Assembly: GCF_018343775.1 (NCBI RefSeq)
Contig: NZ_CP074349.1
Span: 5,136,001-5,200,000, forward strand
DNA from: Pseudomonas cichorii
GTDB taxonomy: Bacteria; Pseudomonadota; Gammaproteobacteria; Pseudomonadales; Pseudomonadaceae
DNA: 64,000 bases
Direction: 5' to 3'
This document shows, one piece after another, positions 10,534-19,246 of the stretch. Each line of letters begins with the position of its first letter. Positions within the stretch are counted from its first letter, which is position 1. The translations under genes were made by a program, and so were the position numbers. A model generated the notes under the pieces. That model saw only the letters and a list, made by a program, of their open reading frames with translations. It was not told the origin of the DNA and did no database searches.

Positions 10534-12609
10534 TCACACCTGCGATCCCGGAGGCATGGCCTGGTAGGGCATTTCCTTGTCGCTGCGCTCTTTCTTGATC
10601 CACGCCGCACGGCCGACTTTCAGCGCGTAGAACAGGATGCTGGACACGACGAACAGGAACAGGATGGTCAGACCGGCGTTGGTGTAAGCGTTGAAGATCA
10701 CGTGCTGCATCTGGTCCATGTTCTTGGCCGGAGCCAGGATCTGGCCAGCATCCGCTGCGGTGCTGTACTTCTTGGCCAGGGCCAGGAAACCAACGGCAGG
10801 GTTGGAGTCGAACAGCTTGATCAGGCTCGCGGTCACGGTGCAGATCAGCAGCCAGGACGCAGGCAGCAAGGTCACCCAGACGTAGCGCTGACGCTTCATC
10901 TTGATCAGCACCACACTGGCAAGCATCAGGGCGATACCGGCGAGCATCTGGTTGGAGATACCGAACAGCGGCCACAAGGTATTGATGCCACCCAGTGGGT
11001 CGATCACGCCTTGATACAGCAGGTATCCCCAAAGCGCGACGCAACCACCGGTACCGATGGCGTTTGCAACCCAGGACTCGGTGCGCTTAAGAGCAGGTAC
11101 GAAGCTGCCCAGCAGGTCTTGAAGCATGAAGCGACCGGCACGGGTACCGGCGTCGACAGCGGTCAGGATGAACAGGGCTTCAAACAGAATCGCGAAGTGG
11201 TACCAGAACGCCATGGTGTTTTCACCCGGCAGGACCTGGTGCAGGATCTGCGCGATACCGACTGCCAGGGTTGGAGCACCACCGGCACGGGCCAGGATGG
11301 TGTGCTCGCCGATGTCATTGGCCACGGCAGTCAGTTGCTCGGGCGTAATGGTAAAGCCCCAGTTGCTGACGGTTTGCGCCACAGTCACCACATCACTGCC
11401 CACAATCGCAGGCGGGCTGTTCATGGCGAAGTACACACCCGGCTCGATCACCGAAGCGGCGACCATGGCCATGATGGCGACGAAGGACTCCATGAGCATG
11501 CCACCGTAACCGATGTAGCGGGCGTTCTTTTCGTTATCCAGCAGTTTGGGCGTGGTACCCGAGGAAATCAGTGCATGGAAGCCCGACACCGCACCACACG
11601 CAATGGTGATGAACAGGAACGGGAACAGCGCGCCTTTCCAGACCGGACCCGTACCGTCGGTGAACTGGGTCAGGGCCGGCATTTTCAGTTCGGGAGCCAG
11701 AATCAGAATGCCGATGGCCAGCGCAACGATGGTGCCGATTTTCAGGAAGGTAGAGAGATAGTCACGCGGTGCGAGCAGCAGCCATACCGGCAGCATTGCC
11801 GCAACGAAGCCATAGCCCACCAGCATCCAGGTGATCTGCACACCAGTGAAGGTAAACATCGGGCCCCAGACCGGATCCGCAGCCACCGCGCCGCCTACCC
11901 AGATGGAAAGCAGCAGCAGAACCACACCGATGATGGAGATTTCACCGATGCGACCCGGGCGGATGTAGCGCATGTAAACGCCCATGAACATCGCGATCGG
12001 GATGGTCGCCATGACGGTGAACATACCCCACGGGCTTTCAGCCAGGGCCTTGACCACGATCAGCGCCAGCACCGCAAGGATGATGATCATGATCAGGAAG
12101 CAGCCGAACAAGGCAATGGTGCCGGGGATACGGCCCATTTCTTCGCGGACGATGTCGCCCAGGGAGCGACCGTTACGGCGCGTGGACAGGAACAGGATCA
12201 TGAAATCCTGTACCGCGCCCGCCAGAACCACACCGGCGATCAGCCAGAGCGTACCGGGCAGATAACCCATCTGCGCGGCCAGTACCGGGCCGACCAGCGG
12301 GCCTGCACCTGCGATGGCTGCGAAGTGGTGACCGAACAGAATGTGCTTGTTGGTCGGCACATAGTCCAGACCATCGTTGTTGACCACCGCCGGGGTTGCC
12401 CGCAGCGGGTCGAGCTGCATGACATGGTTGGCGATGAAAAGACTGTAGTAACGATAAGCAACCAGATAAATAGCTACAGCAGCGACCACGATCCACAAGG
12501 CATTGATTGCCTCGCCACGACGCAGTGCTACCACCCCCAGGGCACAAGCCCCAATAATTGCGAGAAGCAGCCAAGGCACGTGGCGCATTAGGCTATTGTT
12601 ATTTTTCAT
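10534..12609 (-). CDS. btsT: CstA/BtsT family carbon-starvation transporter
   Basis: Polytopic inner-membrane protein of 691 residues, the full length of the CstA family, with about 16-18 hydrophobic segments. Known members import pyruvate or peptides under carbon limitation. Conserved stretches include FGHHFAAIAGAGPLVGPVLA, QDFMILFLSTRRNGRSLG and FHALISSGTTPK. The start is ATG 12609 (MKNNNSLMRHVPW), preceded by GGAATAAGAAA; an ATG 33 bases further out lacks a good ribosome-binding site. It heads the operon with yjiX and yjiA. In E. coli the orthologous operon answers to the pyruvate sensor BtsSR; no such gene pair is in this window. Confidence 0.9.
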   Translation of the reverse strand: MKNNNSLMRHVPWLLLAIIGACALGVVALRRGEAINALWIVVAAVAIYLVAYRYYSLFIANHVMQLDPLRATPAVVNNDGLDYVPTNKHILFGHHFAAIAGAGPLVGPVLAAQMGYLPGTLWLIAGVVLAGAVQDFMILFLSTRRNGRSLGDIVREEMGRIPGTIALFGCFLIMIIILAVLALIVVKALAESPWGMFTVMATIPIAMFMGVYMRYIRPGRIGEISIIGVVLLLLSIWVGGAVAADPVWGPMFTFTGVQITWMLVGYGFVAAMLPVWLLLAPRDYLSTFLKIGTIVALAIGILILAPELKMPALTQFTDGTGPVWKGALFPFLFITIACGAVSGFHALISSGTTPKLLDNEKNARYIGYGGMLMESFVAIMAMVAASVIEPGVYFAMNSPPAIVGSDVVTVAQTVSNWGFTITPEQLTAVANDIGEHTILARAGGAPTLAVGIAQILHQVLPGENTMAFWYHFAILFEALFILTAVDAGTRAGRFMLQDLLGSFVPALKRTESWVANAIGTGGCVALWGYLLYQGVIDPLGGINTLWPLFGISNQMLAGIALMLASVVLIKMKRQRYVWVTLLPASWLLICTVTASLIKLFDSNPAVGFLALAKKYSTAADAGQILAPAKNMDQMQHVIFNAYTNAGLTILFLFVVSSILFYALKVGRAAWIKKERSDKEMPYQAMPPGSQV

Positions 12610-12886
12610 TTTCTTATTCCAGCAGAGTTGACTAGAAGGCAAGCACTCCGAGTTTAGCCCTGTCGGAGCGAAAGGCCACCCCCAACGATGGTCTAGAGCG
12701 CTTTAATAGCCTGTCAAAACGTAAATAACGCCTCCCCTTCCTGCAAACGAATCTACAGAAGCAATAAAAGTTATCCACAGAACTGTTCGGCAACTCCGTT
12801 CAGGTCTATCGTGCCTAAACAAGGGTGCCATTATCCATGGCATGTCCGCTGACCCAGCGTCAGTCGATACCACGAGAGCTCACCTG

Positions 12887-13255
12887 ATGACCGACTCCCC
12901 CTCAGATCGCCGTCGTTTCAAGCGCATCGCTTTCGATGCCAGGACCGACCTCAGCCAGGGCAACCACAACTGGAAAGTGCAGTTGCTCGATCTCTCTCTG
13001 AAAGGACTGCTCATCGAACGGCCGGAACCCTGGACGGGTAATCCGGACGAGCACTTTCTGGTGGACATTCATCTCAGCGACGATGCCTACGTGAAGATGG
13101 ATGTGAAGCTGACACATGACGACAACCAGCATCTCGGGTTTGTCTGCCTGCACATCGGGCTGGAATCGATCAGTCATTTGAAGCGGCTGGTGGAGCTGAA
13201 CCTGGGAGATCCGGCTGAGCTGGACAGGGAACTGGCGGCGCTGATCGAGATTTGA
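12887..13255 (+). CDS. PilZ domain c-di-GMP receptor protein
   Basis: A 122-residue single-domain protein. It has the c-di-GMP binding signature of PilZ domains: an Arg-rich start DRRRFKRI and the DLSLKGLLIE segment (D/N-x-S-x-x-G type), followed by beta strands ending in FVCLHIGLES. The start at 12887 (MTDSPSDRRRF) is preferred to the ATG at 12842 because GAGAG lies upstream and the PilZ domain then begins near the N-terminus. Stand-alone PilZ proteins act as adaptors that link c-di-GMP to motility or polysaccharide synthesis; the target here is unknown. Confidence 0.85.
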   Translation: MTDSPSDRRRFKRIAFDARTDLSQGNHNWKVQLLDLSLKGLLIERPEPWTGNPDEHFLVDIHLSDDAYVKMDVKLTHDDNQHLGFVCLHIGLESISHLKRLVELNLGDPAELDRELAALIEI

Positions 13256-13257
13256 GC

Positions 13258-13279
13258 CTTCGCGCATGCATTCGCGAAG
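13258..13279. repeat. Short palindrome between pilZ and radA
   Basis: CTTCGCG (13258-13264) and CGCGAAG (13273-13279) form a hairpin between two convergent genes, in the style of a half REP. It may help end transcription from both sides. Confidence 0.5.
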
Positions 13280-13291
13280 AGGCACGCAACT

Positions 13292-14659
13292 CTATTCAAA
13301 CAACGCATCCAGCGCCTGCTCCAGCCGAGTAACCGCAATGATCTGCAAACCGGCCGGCGCTTCCTTGGGGGCATTGCCCTTGGGCACGATGGCTCGCTTG
13401 AAGCCATGCTTGGCAGCCTCTTTCAGACGTTCCTGACCGCTGGGCACCGGCCTGACCTCGCCGGAAAGCCCCACTTCCCCGAACACCAGCAGATCATGAG
13501 GCAATGGCCGGTTGCGCAGGCTCGACATGACCGCCGCCATCAACGCCAGGTCAGACGCGGTTTCCAGCACTTTCACACCACCCACCACATTGAGGAACAC
13601 GTCCTGATCGTGGGTCGGGATTCCGCCATGGCGATGCAAGACCGCCAGCAGCATCGCCAGACGATTCTGATCCAGCCCCAGCGTTACCCGACGCGGATTG
13701 GACATGTGGCTGTCATCCACCAGCGCCTGAACTTCCACCAGCATCGGGCGCGTGCCTTCCCAGGTCGCCATGACCACGCTGCCGGGCACTTCTTCCTGAG
13801 CACGGGTCAGAAAAATCGCTGACGGGTTGGAAACCTCCTTGAGCCCCTTGTCCGTCATGCCGAACACGCCCAGTTCGTTGACGGCGCCGAAACGGTTTTT
13901 CACCGCCCGCAGCAGACGCAGCCGTCCATCCGACTCGCCCTCGAAATAGAGAACGGTATCGACCATATGCTCCAGGACCCGAGGCCCGGCCAGCGCACCT
14001 TCCTTGGTCACATGGCCAACCAGGAAAATCGCCGTGCCGCTCTGCTTGGCGTAACGCACCAGCAAGGCGGCGCTTTCCCGCACTTGCGCCACGCCGCCGG
14101 GAGCGGATTGCAGTTGTTCGGTGAAGATCGTCTGGATGGAGTCGATCACCATGACCTTGGGGTGCTCGACACGCGCCGTGGCGATGATGGTCTCGATGCA
14201 GGTTTCGGTCATCACCCGCAATTTATCCTGAGGCAGGCCAAGGCGACGGGCGCGCATGGCCACCTGTTGCTGGGATTCTTCGCCCGTCACATACAGGGCT
14301 GGCATGCGCTCGGCGATATTGCACAGGGTTTGCAGCAGAATCGTGGATTTACCGATCCCCGGATCACCACCGATCAAGACGACAGAGCCATCCACAAGGC
14401 CGCCGCCCAGGACCCGATCCAGTTCGTTGGAGTTGGTTGAGAAGCGCGGAATCTCTTCGACACTGACTTCGGCCAGGGTCTTGATCTGGGCCTGCGAGCC
14501 CGTCCAGCCGGTGCGTCCGCTGGGAGGGGCGGCTGCGCCGCTTTCCAGCATGGTTTCAACCAGCGTGTTCCAGGCGCCGCAATCACTGCACTGGCCAGCC
14601 CATTTGGGAAAAGTCGCACCGCACTCCGTGCAGCCGTACAAGCGTTTGGCCTTGGCCAT
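13292..14659 (-). CDS. radA: DNA repair protein RadA (Sms)
   Basis: RecA-related ATPase that helps branch migration of recombination intermediates. 455 residues in the canonical order: N-terminal four-Cys zinc finger (CTECG...CSDCG), Walker A GGDPGIGKST, the RadA-specific KNRFG motif and a C-terminal Lon-like domain (GLSGEVRPV). The start is ATG 14659 (MAKAKRLYGC), not the ATG 27 bases upstream, because the family N-terminus begins there. Convergent with the PilZ gene. Confidence 0.97.
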   Translation of the reverse strand: MAKAKRLYGCTECGATFPKWAGQCSDCGAWNTLVETMLESGAAAPPSGRTGWTGSQAQIKTLAEVSVEEIPRFSTNSNELDRVLGGGLVDGSVVLIGGDPGIGKSTILLQTLCNIAERMPALYVTGEESQQQVAMRARRLGLPQDKLRVMTETCIETIIATARVEHPKVMVIDSIQTIFTEQLQSAPGGVAQVRESAALLVRYAKQSGTAIFLVGHVTKEGALAGPRVLEHMVDTVLYFEGESDGRLRLLRAVKNRFGAVNELGVFGMTDKGLKEVSNPSAIFLTRAQEEVPGSVVMATWEGTRPMLVEVQALVDDSHMSNPRRVTLGLDQNRLAMLLAVLHRHGGIPTHDQDVFLNVVGGVKVLETASDLALMAAVMSSLRNRPLPHDLLVFGEVGLSGEVRPVPSGQERLKEAAKHGFKRAIVPKGNAPKEAPAGLQIIAVTRLEQALDALFE

Positions 14660-14844
14660 GACAACCCCAGTCGTAAAAATCAGCATGATAACGCAGCAAA
14701 TGCCGCGCCGCCGGAACTCGGTTTTTGCCGATCCGGATAAAACTTACCGCACCCACCCTGGTCGATTGCACATGTACACAGCAGGATACACATTGCTCCA
14801 TTACACTGAATCCGGTCATCTCCCTCTGTAACAAGGAATCACCC

Positions 14845-15291
14845 ATGAGCGTACTAAGCGAATTCAAGGCCTTCGCCGTCAAAGGTAACGTGGTCGATAT
14901 GGCCGTGGGTATCATCATTGGTGCAGCATTCGGCAAGATCGTTTCATCATTCGTCGGTGACGTGATCATGCCCCCGCTGGGCCTGTTGATCGGCGGTGTG
15001 GACTTCAGTGACCTGGCCATTACCCTGCGAGCGGCCGAAGGCACAACGCCTGCCGTGCTGCTGGCCTACGGCAAGTTCATCCAGACCGTACTCGACTTCG
15101 TCATCGTGGCGTTCGCCATCTTCATGGGCGTCAAGGCCATCAACCGCCTCAAGCGCGAAGAAGCCAAGGCCCCGACCCTGCCACCGACACCGTCCAAGGA
15201 AGAAGTCCTGCTGGGCGAGATTCGTGATTTGCTCAAAGAGCAGAACAAGCCAGCGGCACCGATTACGGTGGACCCTGGTCGTCCGGTTTGA
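14845..15291 (+). CDS. mscL: Large-conductance mechanosensitive channel
   Basis: A 148-residue inner-membrane channel that opens on osmotic down-shock. TM1 with the family core [21 protein letters not shown], a periplasmic loop, TM2 ([20 protein letters not shown]) and a C-terminal amphipathic helix with [11 protein letters not shown]. The ATG at 14845 follows AAGGAATCACCC. Divergent from radA. Slightly longer than the E. coli protein (136), within the family range. Confidence 0.97.
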   Translation: MSVLSEFKAFAVKGNVVDMAVGIIIGAAFGKIVSSFVGDVIMPPLGLLIGGVDFSDLAITLRAAEGTTPAVLLAYGKFIQTVLDFVIVAFAIFMGVKAINRLKREEAKAPTLPPTPSKEEVLLGEIRDLLKEQNKPAAPITVDPGRPV

Positions 15292-15311
15292 AGCAAGACT
15301 GTGGCAGGCAG

Positions 15312-15345
15312 CTTGCTGGCGACAGCTTCAGAAGTCGCCAGCAAG
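15312..15345. repeat. REP hairpin after mscL
   Basis: Perfect 12-bp arms CTTGCTGGCGAC (15312-15323) and GTCGCCAGCAAG (15334-15345). Same family as the pair at 58332-58420. It lies between the convergent mscL and fpr. Confidence 0.8.
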
Positions 15346-15370
15346 TCCTCCCACAGATTCGCGAAAACGC

Positions 15371-16147
15371 CTACCAGTAATTCTCAACCACAACCTGCCC
15401 TGGCCGACGGGTCAGGTTGAGTTGCATGTTGCGCTGTTTGAGCACGGCCCGCGTATCGTCGATCATTTGCGGATTGCCGCAGATCATCACCCGCGAATGC
15501 TCGGGCGTCAGCTCGACACCTGCGGCACGTTCCAGCGCGCCATTTTCGATCAGGCTTGTGATACGCCCATGCAAGGCGCCGGGATGCTGTTCGCGGGTTA
15601 CGGTGGGCAGGAACAGGAACTTGTCGGCGTACTCGGCCAGATAATCGCGCTGCATCAACTCGGCAATCAACTGCTGATAAGCCAGCTCCTTGGCCTCACG
15701 GGCGCTGTAGACCAGGATGATCCGCTCGAATTTATCCCATATCTCAAAGTCCTGAAGGATCGAGAGAAAAGGCGCGACGCCCGTGCCTGTGGATAACAGC
15801 CACAAGTCTCGCCCGTCGACAAAACGGTCCGGCGTCAGATAACCGGTCGCCAGCTTCTCCACCAGCAAGGTGTCGCCTTCGCGCAGACGGCTCAGTTCAC
15901 TGGTGAACTCCCCGCCCGGCACCACGATGGAGAAGAACTCCAGAAACTCGTCATGGGGCGCAGAAACCATCGAGTAGGGGCGCCATACCGTACTGCCATC
16001 GGCTCTGGTCACGCCAAGGCGAGCGAACTGCCCGGCACGAAAACGAAAACCGGGGTCGCGCGTGGTGCGCAGAGTAAACAGATTGTCGGTCAATGGCGTC
16101 ACACGCTGCAGTGTCTGGCGGGTGAACTTGTCTTCGCTGGCGGTCAT
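15371..16147 (-). CDS. fpr: Ferredoxin--NADP(+) reductase
   Basis: FAD enzyme of about 258 residues that passes electrons between NADPH and ferredoxin or flavodoxin, supporting Fe-S assembly and oxidative stress defence. FAD-binding WRPYSMVSAP, NADP-binding region STGTGVAPFLSI and VMICGNPQMI. It ends in an aromatic residue (ENYW), as bacterial subclass-I enzymes often do. The start at 16147 (MTASEDKFTRQTL) gives the family length; an upstream ATG at 16213 would add 22 unsupported residues. Likely the second (FprB-like) type of Pseudomonas, but the paralogue cannot be fixed from this window. Confidence 0.9.
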   Translation of the reverse strand: MTASEDKFTRQTLQRVTPLTDNLFTLRTTRDPGFRFRAGQFARLGVTRADGSTVWRPYSMVSAPHDEFLEFFSIVVPGGEFTSELSRLREGDTLLVEKLATGYLTPDRFVDGRDLWLLSTGTGVAPFLSILQDFEIWDKFERIILVYSAREAKELAYQQLIAELMQRDYLAEYADKFLFLPTVTREQHPGALHGRITSLIENGALERAAGVELTPEHSRVMICGNPQMIDDTRAVLKQRNMQLNLTRRPGQVVVENYW

Positions 16148-16487
16148 GGGAGGCTTCTGGCTCCAGAGCTGGAAAAGGTTTCCAGTGTCCTCCAAAGCGC
16201 GCTCGATAAACACCGGCTGTTTGTAGTGATTTGAGCGACATCAAGCAGCGGCAATTTAGAGTATTTGGTTCTTGAGGCCATCTTTCGTTAGTTGAAAGCC
16301 TGTATGCCCTGAAAAGCCACAACCCAGCACGCGCCAGTGTTTCAGCCCAAAAACATCTTTTTGAATACACAAAAGCCATCACGCCACTCGTCTAGATAGG
16401 CTCACACACAAACTGAACACGGTGGTTCTTTTCTAGACTACTTAGACAATACAGAAACAACTCGCCATCAAAGGCATGGAGGCGATC

Positions 16488-16721
16488 ATGGGATCCATGG
16501 AATTCAACTCACCATCCCCATCTCACGCAAAAAACCTTACCCATCGAGAAATCGAGATCCTCAAATGGTCCGCGGAAGGCAAGACAGCGGGCGACATCGC
16601 AATCATTCTGAGCCTGAAAGAGCGCACCATTCATTTTCATATCGCCAGCGCGATACAGAAAATGGGGGTTTGCAACAAAACGGCTGCGGCCGTACAGGCA
16701 GCCTTGAGCGGAATGTTCTGA
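16488..16721 (+). CDS. Stand-alone LuxR-type HTH regulator
   Basis: A 77-residue protein consisting only of a LuxR C-terminal DNA-binding domain: LTHREIEILKWSAEGKTAGD, then IILSLKERTIHFHIASAIQK and NKTAAAVQAAL. The helix-turn-helix most resembles those of quorum-sensing LuxR proteins, but there is no autoinducer or receiver domain. The start is ATG 16488, with GGAGG five bases upstream; that motif overlaps an earlier ATG (16476), which makes the earlier start unlikely. Targets unknown. The adjacent fpr and rlmG are on separate transcripts. Confidence 0.85.
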   Translation: MGSMEFNSPSPSHAKNLTHREIEILKWSAEGKTAGDIAIILSLKERTIHFHIASAIQKMGVCNKTAAAVQAALSGMF

Positions 16722-16851
16722 GGGCAACAGCAACCGGCTACCAACATGGAGGGTGCCAAACAGCAAAAAGCACGTAAACTTGCCGATCTCAGCGAGCCCA
16801 TCAGATGCCGGGCTCGCATGACATACGTCGATTCCCAGAGTTTTCCTGCCC

Positions 16852-17976
16852 ATGCCCGTGCTGACCAGTCCTTTCGCTCAACTTGATCTCATTCGCCAAC
16901 CCGAACAACAAGATGAGCCGTTGCAGGCATTTGATGCGGCGGATGAATACCTGCTGAACCATGTGGCAGAAACCGGCCTGACCCTGCAGAGCAAGGTACT
17001 GGTACTCAACGACAGCTTTGGCGCATTGGCCGCAAGCCTCGCACAGCATGCAACGGTGGTCAGCAGCACCGACTCGTATCTGGCGGCACAAGGCCTGGAA
17101 AAGAACCTTGCCCGCAACGGCATGCCCTATGACGCCGTCCCCGTGATCCCGGCCAGCGAGCCGTTGAACGGCCCTTTCGACTGGGTACTGATCCGGGTTC
17201 CCAAGACCATGGCGCTGCTGGAAGAACAGCTCATTCGCCTGCAAGGCCAGTTGGCGCCGGGCGCCCAAGTGATCGCGGCAGCTATGGTCAAGCACCTGCC
17301 ACGCTCGGCCGGTGACCTGCTGGAAGAATATGTAGGGCCGGTACAGGCATCGCTGGCCGTGAAAAAGGCACGCCTGCTGTTCTGCACACCAGAATCAAGG
17401 CCGGTCCTGAGCTCGCCCTACCCGACCCGTTACAAACTCGATCAACCCGCCATCGAACTGGTCAACCACGCCAACGTATTCTGTCGCGACGGCCTGGATA
17501 TTGGCACCCGGGCCTTCCTGCCTTATCTACCCGGGAACCTCGGCTCGGCCAGGGTCGCCGATCTGGGCTGCGGCAATGGTGTGCTGGCCATTGCCAGTGC
17601 TCTGGACAACCCGGAGGCTCATTACACGCTGGTGGATGAGTCTTTCATGGCCGTGCAATCGGCCACCGAGAACTGGCAGGCAACGCTGGGAGCGCGCGAG
17701 GTAGTGATTCGTGCCGGCGATGGCCTGGCCGGCCAGGAGCCGGATTCTCTGGATGTGGTGCTCTGCAACCCGCCCTTCCACCAGCAGCAGGTGGTCGGTG
17801 ATTTCCTGGCCTGGCGCATGTTCCTTCAGGCGCGGGCTTCACTGGTGGTCGGTGGCGCGCTGTATATCGTCGGCAATCGCCATCTGGGCTATCACAGCAA
17901 ACTGGCACGACTGTTTCGCGGCGTGGAACAGGTCGCCGCAACGCCCAAGTTCGTGATTCTCAAAGCCCGTAAATAA
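16852..17976 (+). CDS. rlmG: 23S rRNA (guanine-N2)-methyltransferase RlmG
   Basis: Class I SAM-dependent enzyme of 374 residues that methylates a guanine of 23S rRNA (G1835 in E. coli). It has the two-domain layout of the RsmC/RlmG family: a degenerate N-terminal methyltransferase-like domain (1-190) and a catalytic C-terminal domain with VADLGCGNGVLAI (SAM binding) and LCNPPFHQQQ (catalytic NPPF). Length and the FHQ extension favour RlmG over RsmC. No strong Shine-Dalgarno precedes the ATG. Confidence 0.9.
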   Translation: MPVLTSPFAQLDLIRQPEQQDEPLQAFDAADEYLLNHVAETGLTLQSKVLVLNDSFGALAASLAQHATVVSSTDSYLAAQGLEKNLARNGMPYDAVPVIPASEPLNGPFDWVLIRVPKTMALLEEQLIRLQGQLAPGAQVIAAAMVKHLPRSAGDLLEEYVGPVQASLAVKKARLLFCTPESRPVLSSPYPTRYKLDQPAIELVNHANVFCRDGLDIGTRAFLPYLPGNLGSARVADLGCGNGVLAIASALDNPEAHYTLVDESFMAVQSATENWQATLGAREVVIRAGDGLAGQEPDSLDVVLCNPPFHQQQVVGDFLAWRMFLQARASLVVGGALYIVGNRHLGYHSKLARLFRGVEQVAATPKFVILKARK

Positions 17977-17981
17977 ACCTC

Positions 17982-18006
17982 AAAAAAAACCCTCCGCAAG
18001 GAGGGT
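17982..18006 (-). terminator. Leftward terminator of the cio operon
   Basis: On the minus strand a 7-bp stem ACCCTCC/GGAGGGT (18000-18006 with 17989-17995) is followed by an uninterrupted run of eight T. It lies 50 bases beyond the DUF2474 gene and just past the rlmG stop. Because the T-run is on the minus-strand side, it mainly serves the cio operon. Confidence 0.88.
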
Positions 18007-18055
18007 CATGAAGCCGTGTCCACAAAACACGGGATGGGAATCAAACGCTGGGTGA

Positions 18056-18223
18056 TCAGTGGGTGGTCAAGCCCGCTGCATTCATGAACATGCGCATCAG
18101 GCTGGCCACGATGAACAGCGCAAAGACGCTGCCTGCCCAGATGCCGACCAGCCAGGCCAGCCGCTGCCAGAGCGGCTTGCTCAGCGCCGGGTCCTTGTCG
18201 TGCATGGAGTTCTTGCCAGACAT
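18056..18223 (-). CDS. Small membrane protein of the cyanide-insensitive oxidase operon (DUF2474)
   Basis: A 55-residue single-span protein: MSGKNSMHDKDPALSKPLWQ, then one hydrophobic helix (WLVGIWAGSVFALFIVASLM) and a short tail ending in TTH. It follows cioB by 12 bases and precedes the operon terminator. DUF2474 proteins are found at this place after cioAB in Pseudomonas and are viewed as the counterpart of CydX, a small subunit that stabilises bd-type oxidases. The ATG follows GGAGATTGGCG on the minus strand. Easily missed because it is short. Confidence 0.85.
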   Translation of the reverse strand: MSGKNSMHDKDPALSKPLWQRLAWLVGIWAGSVFALFIVASLMRMFMNAAGLTTH

Positions 18224-18235
18224 CGCCAATCTCCT

Positions 18236-19243
18236 CTAGTGATAACCGTCTTCAGCAGTCACCTTCCCGCGAAACACGTAATAGCTCCAGAAGGTGTACC
18301 CCAGAATGAACGGGATGATGAACAGCGTGCCCACCAGCATGAAGCCCTGACTCTGAGGCGGAGCAGCAGCCTGCCAGATGGAAACCGACGGCGGAATGAT
18401 ATTGGGCCACAAGCTGATCCCAAGGCCGCTGTAGCCCAGAAAGATCAGCAGCAGCGTCAGCAGGAACGGCGTGTAATGGGCATTGCGGGCCACTGCCTTG
18501 AACAGACCGTACAGGGTGACCAGCACCAGAATCGGCACGGGCATGAACCAGAACAGGTTTGGCAGGCTGAACCAGCGCTGAGCGATGTCCGGGTGAGCCA
18601 GCGGCGTCCAGAGACTGACAATACCGATGACCGCCAGCGTCGCCAGCGCCAGGGGACGTGCCAGATCGTGCATCGCCGTCTGCAACGGCCCTTCGGTCTT
18701 CATGATCAGCCAGGTGCAGCCCAGCAACGCATAAGCGACGATCAGGGCCAGGCCACAGAACATCGGGAACGGCGCCAGCCAGTCCAGCGAACCACCGGCG
18801 AACTCGCGGTTGACCACCGGAATGCCTTCGATGAAAGCCCCCAGCGCCACGCCCTGGAAGAAGGTCGCAACCAGTGAGCCGCCAATGAACGCCTTGTCCC
18901 ACAGGTGACGCTTCTCTTCCGTGGCCTTGAAGCGGAACTCGAAAGCCACGCCGCGAAAGATCAGCCCCATCAGCATGAAGATCAGCGGCAGATAGAGTGC
19001 CGACAGCACCACCGCATAGGCCATGGGGAAAGCACCGAACAACGCTGCACCGCCCAGAACCAGCCAGGTTTCATTGCCGTCCCAGACTGGAGCGACGGTG
19101 TTCATCATCACGTCGCGGTCGGAGCTGTCTTTCATGAACGGGAAGAGAATCCCGATGCCCAGGTCAAAACCGTCCATCACCACATACATCATGATGCCGA
19201 AGATGATGATGACCGCCCAGATCAGTGGAAGATCGATGCCCAT
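18236..19243 (-). CDS. cioB: Cyanide-insensitive terminal oxidase subunit II
   Basis: CydB-family membrane subunit of a bd-type quinol oxidase, 335 residues with eight or nine hydrophobic helices. Recognisable: the N-terminal YVVMDGFDLGIGILFPF and WDGNETWLVLGGAALFGAFP stretches, and C-terminal IIPFILGYTFWSYYVFRGKV. It begins three bases after the cioA stop. With subunit I it reduces oxygen to water at the quinol level, bypassing cytochrome bc1. Confidence 0.95.
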   Translation of the reverse strand: MGIDLPLIWAVIIIFGIMMYVVMDGFDLGIGILFPFMKDSSDRDVMMNTVAPVWDGNETWLVLGGAALFGAFPMAYAVVLSALYLPLIFMLMGLIFRGVAFEFRFKATEEKRHLWDKAFIGGSLVATFFQGVALGAFIEGIPVVNREFAGGSLDWLAPFPMFCGLALIVAYALLGCTWLIMKTEGPLQTAMHDLARPLALATLAVIGIVSLWTPLAHPDIAQRWFSLPNLFWFMPVPILVLVTLYGLFKAVARNAHYTPFLLTLLLIFLGYSGLGISLWPNIIPPSVSIWQAAAPPQSQGFMLVGTLFIIPFILGYTFWSYYVFRGKVTAEDGYH

Positions 19244-19246
19244 GAC

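Noticed and set aside
10702..12591. Long open frame (629 codons) antisense to btsT
   Set aside because: Its sequence is low-complexity (His, Gln, Asp, Arg rich) as expected from the antisense of a GC-rich membrane-protein gene; no family resemblance and no ribosome-binding site, while the opposite strand is a clear CstA/BtsT.
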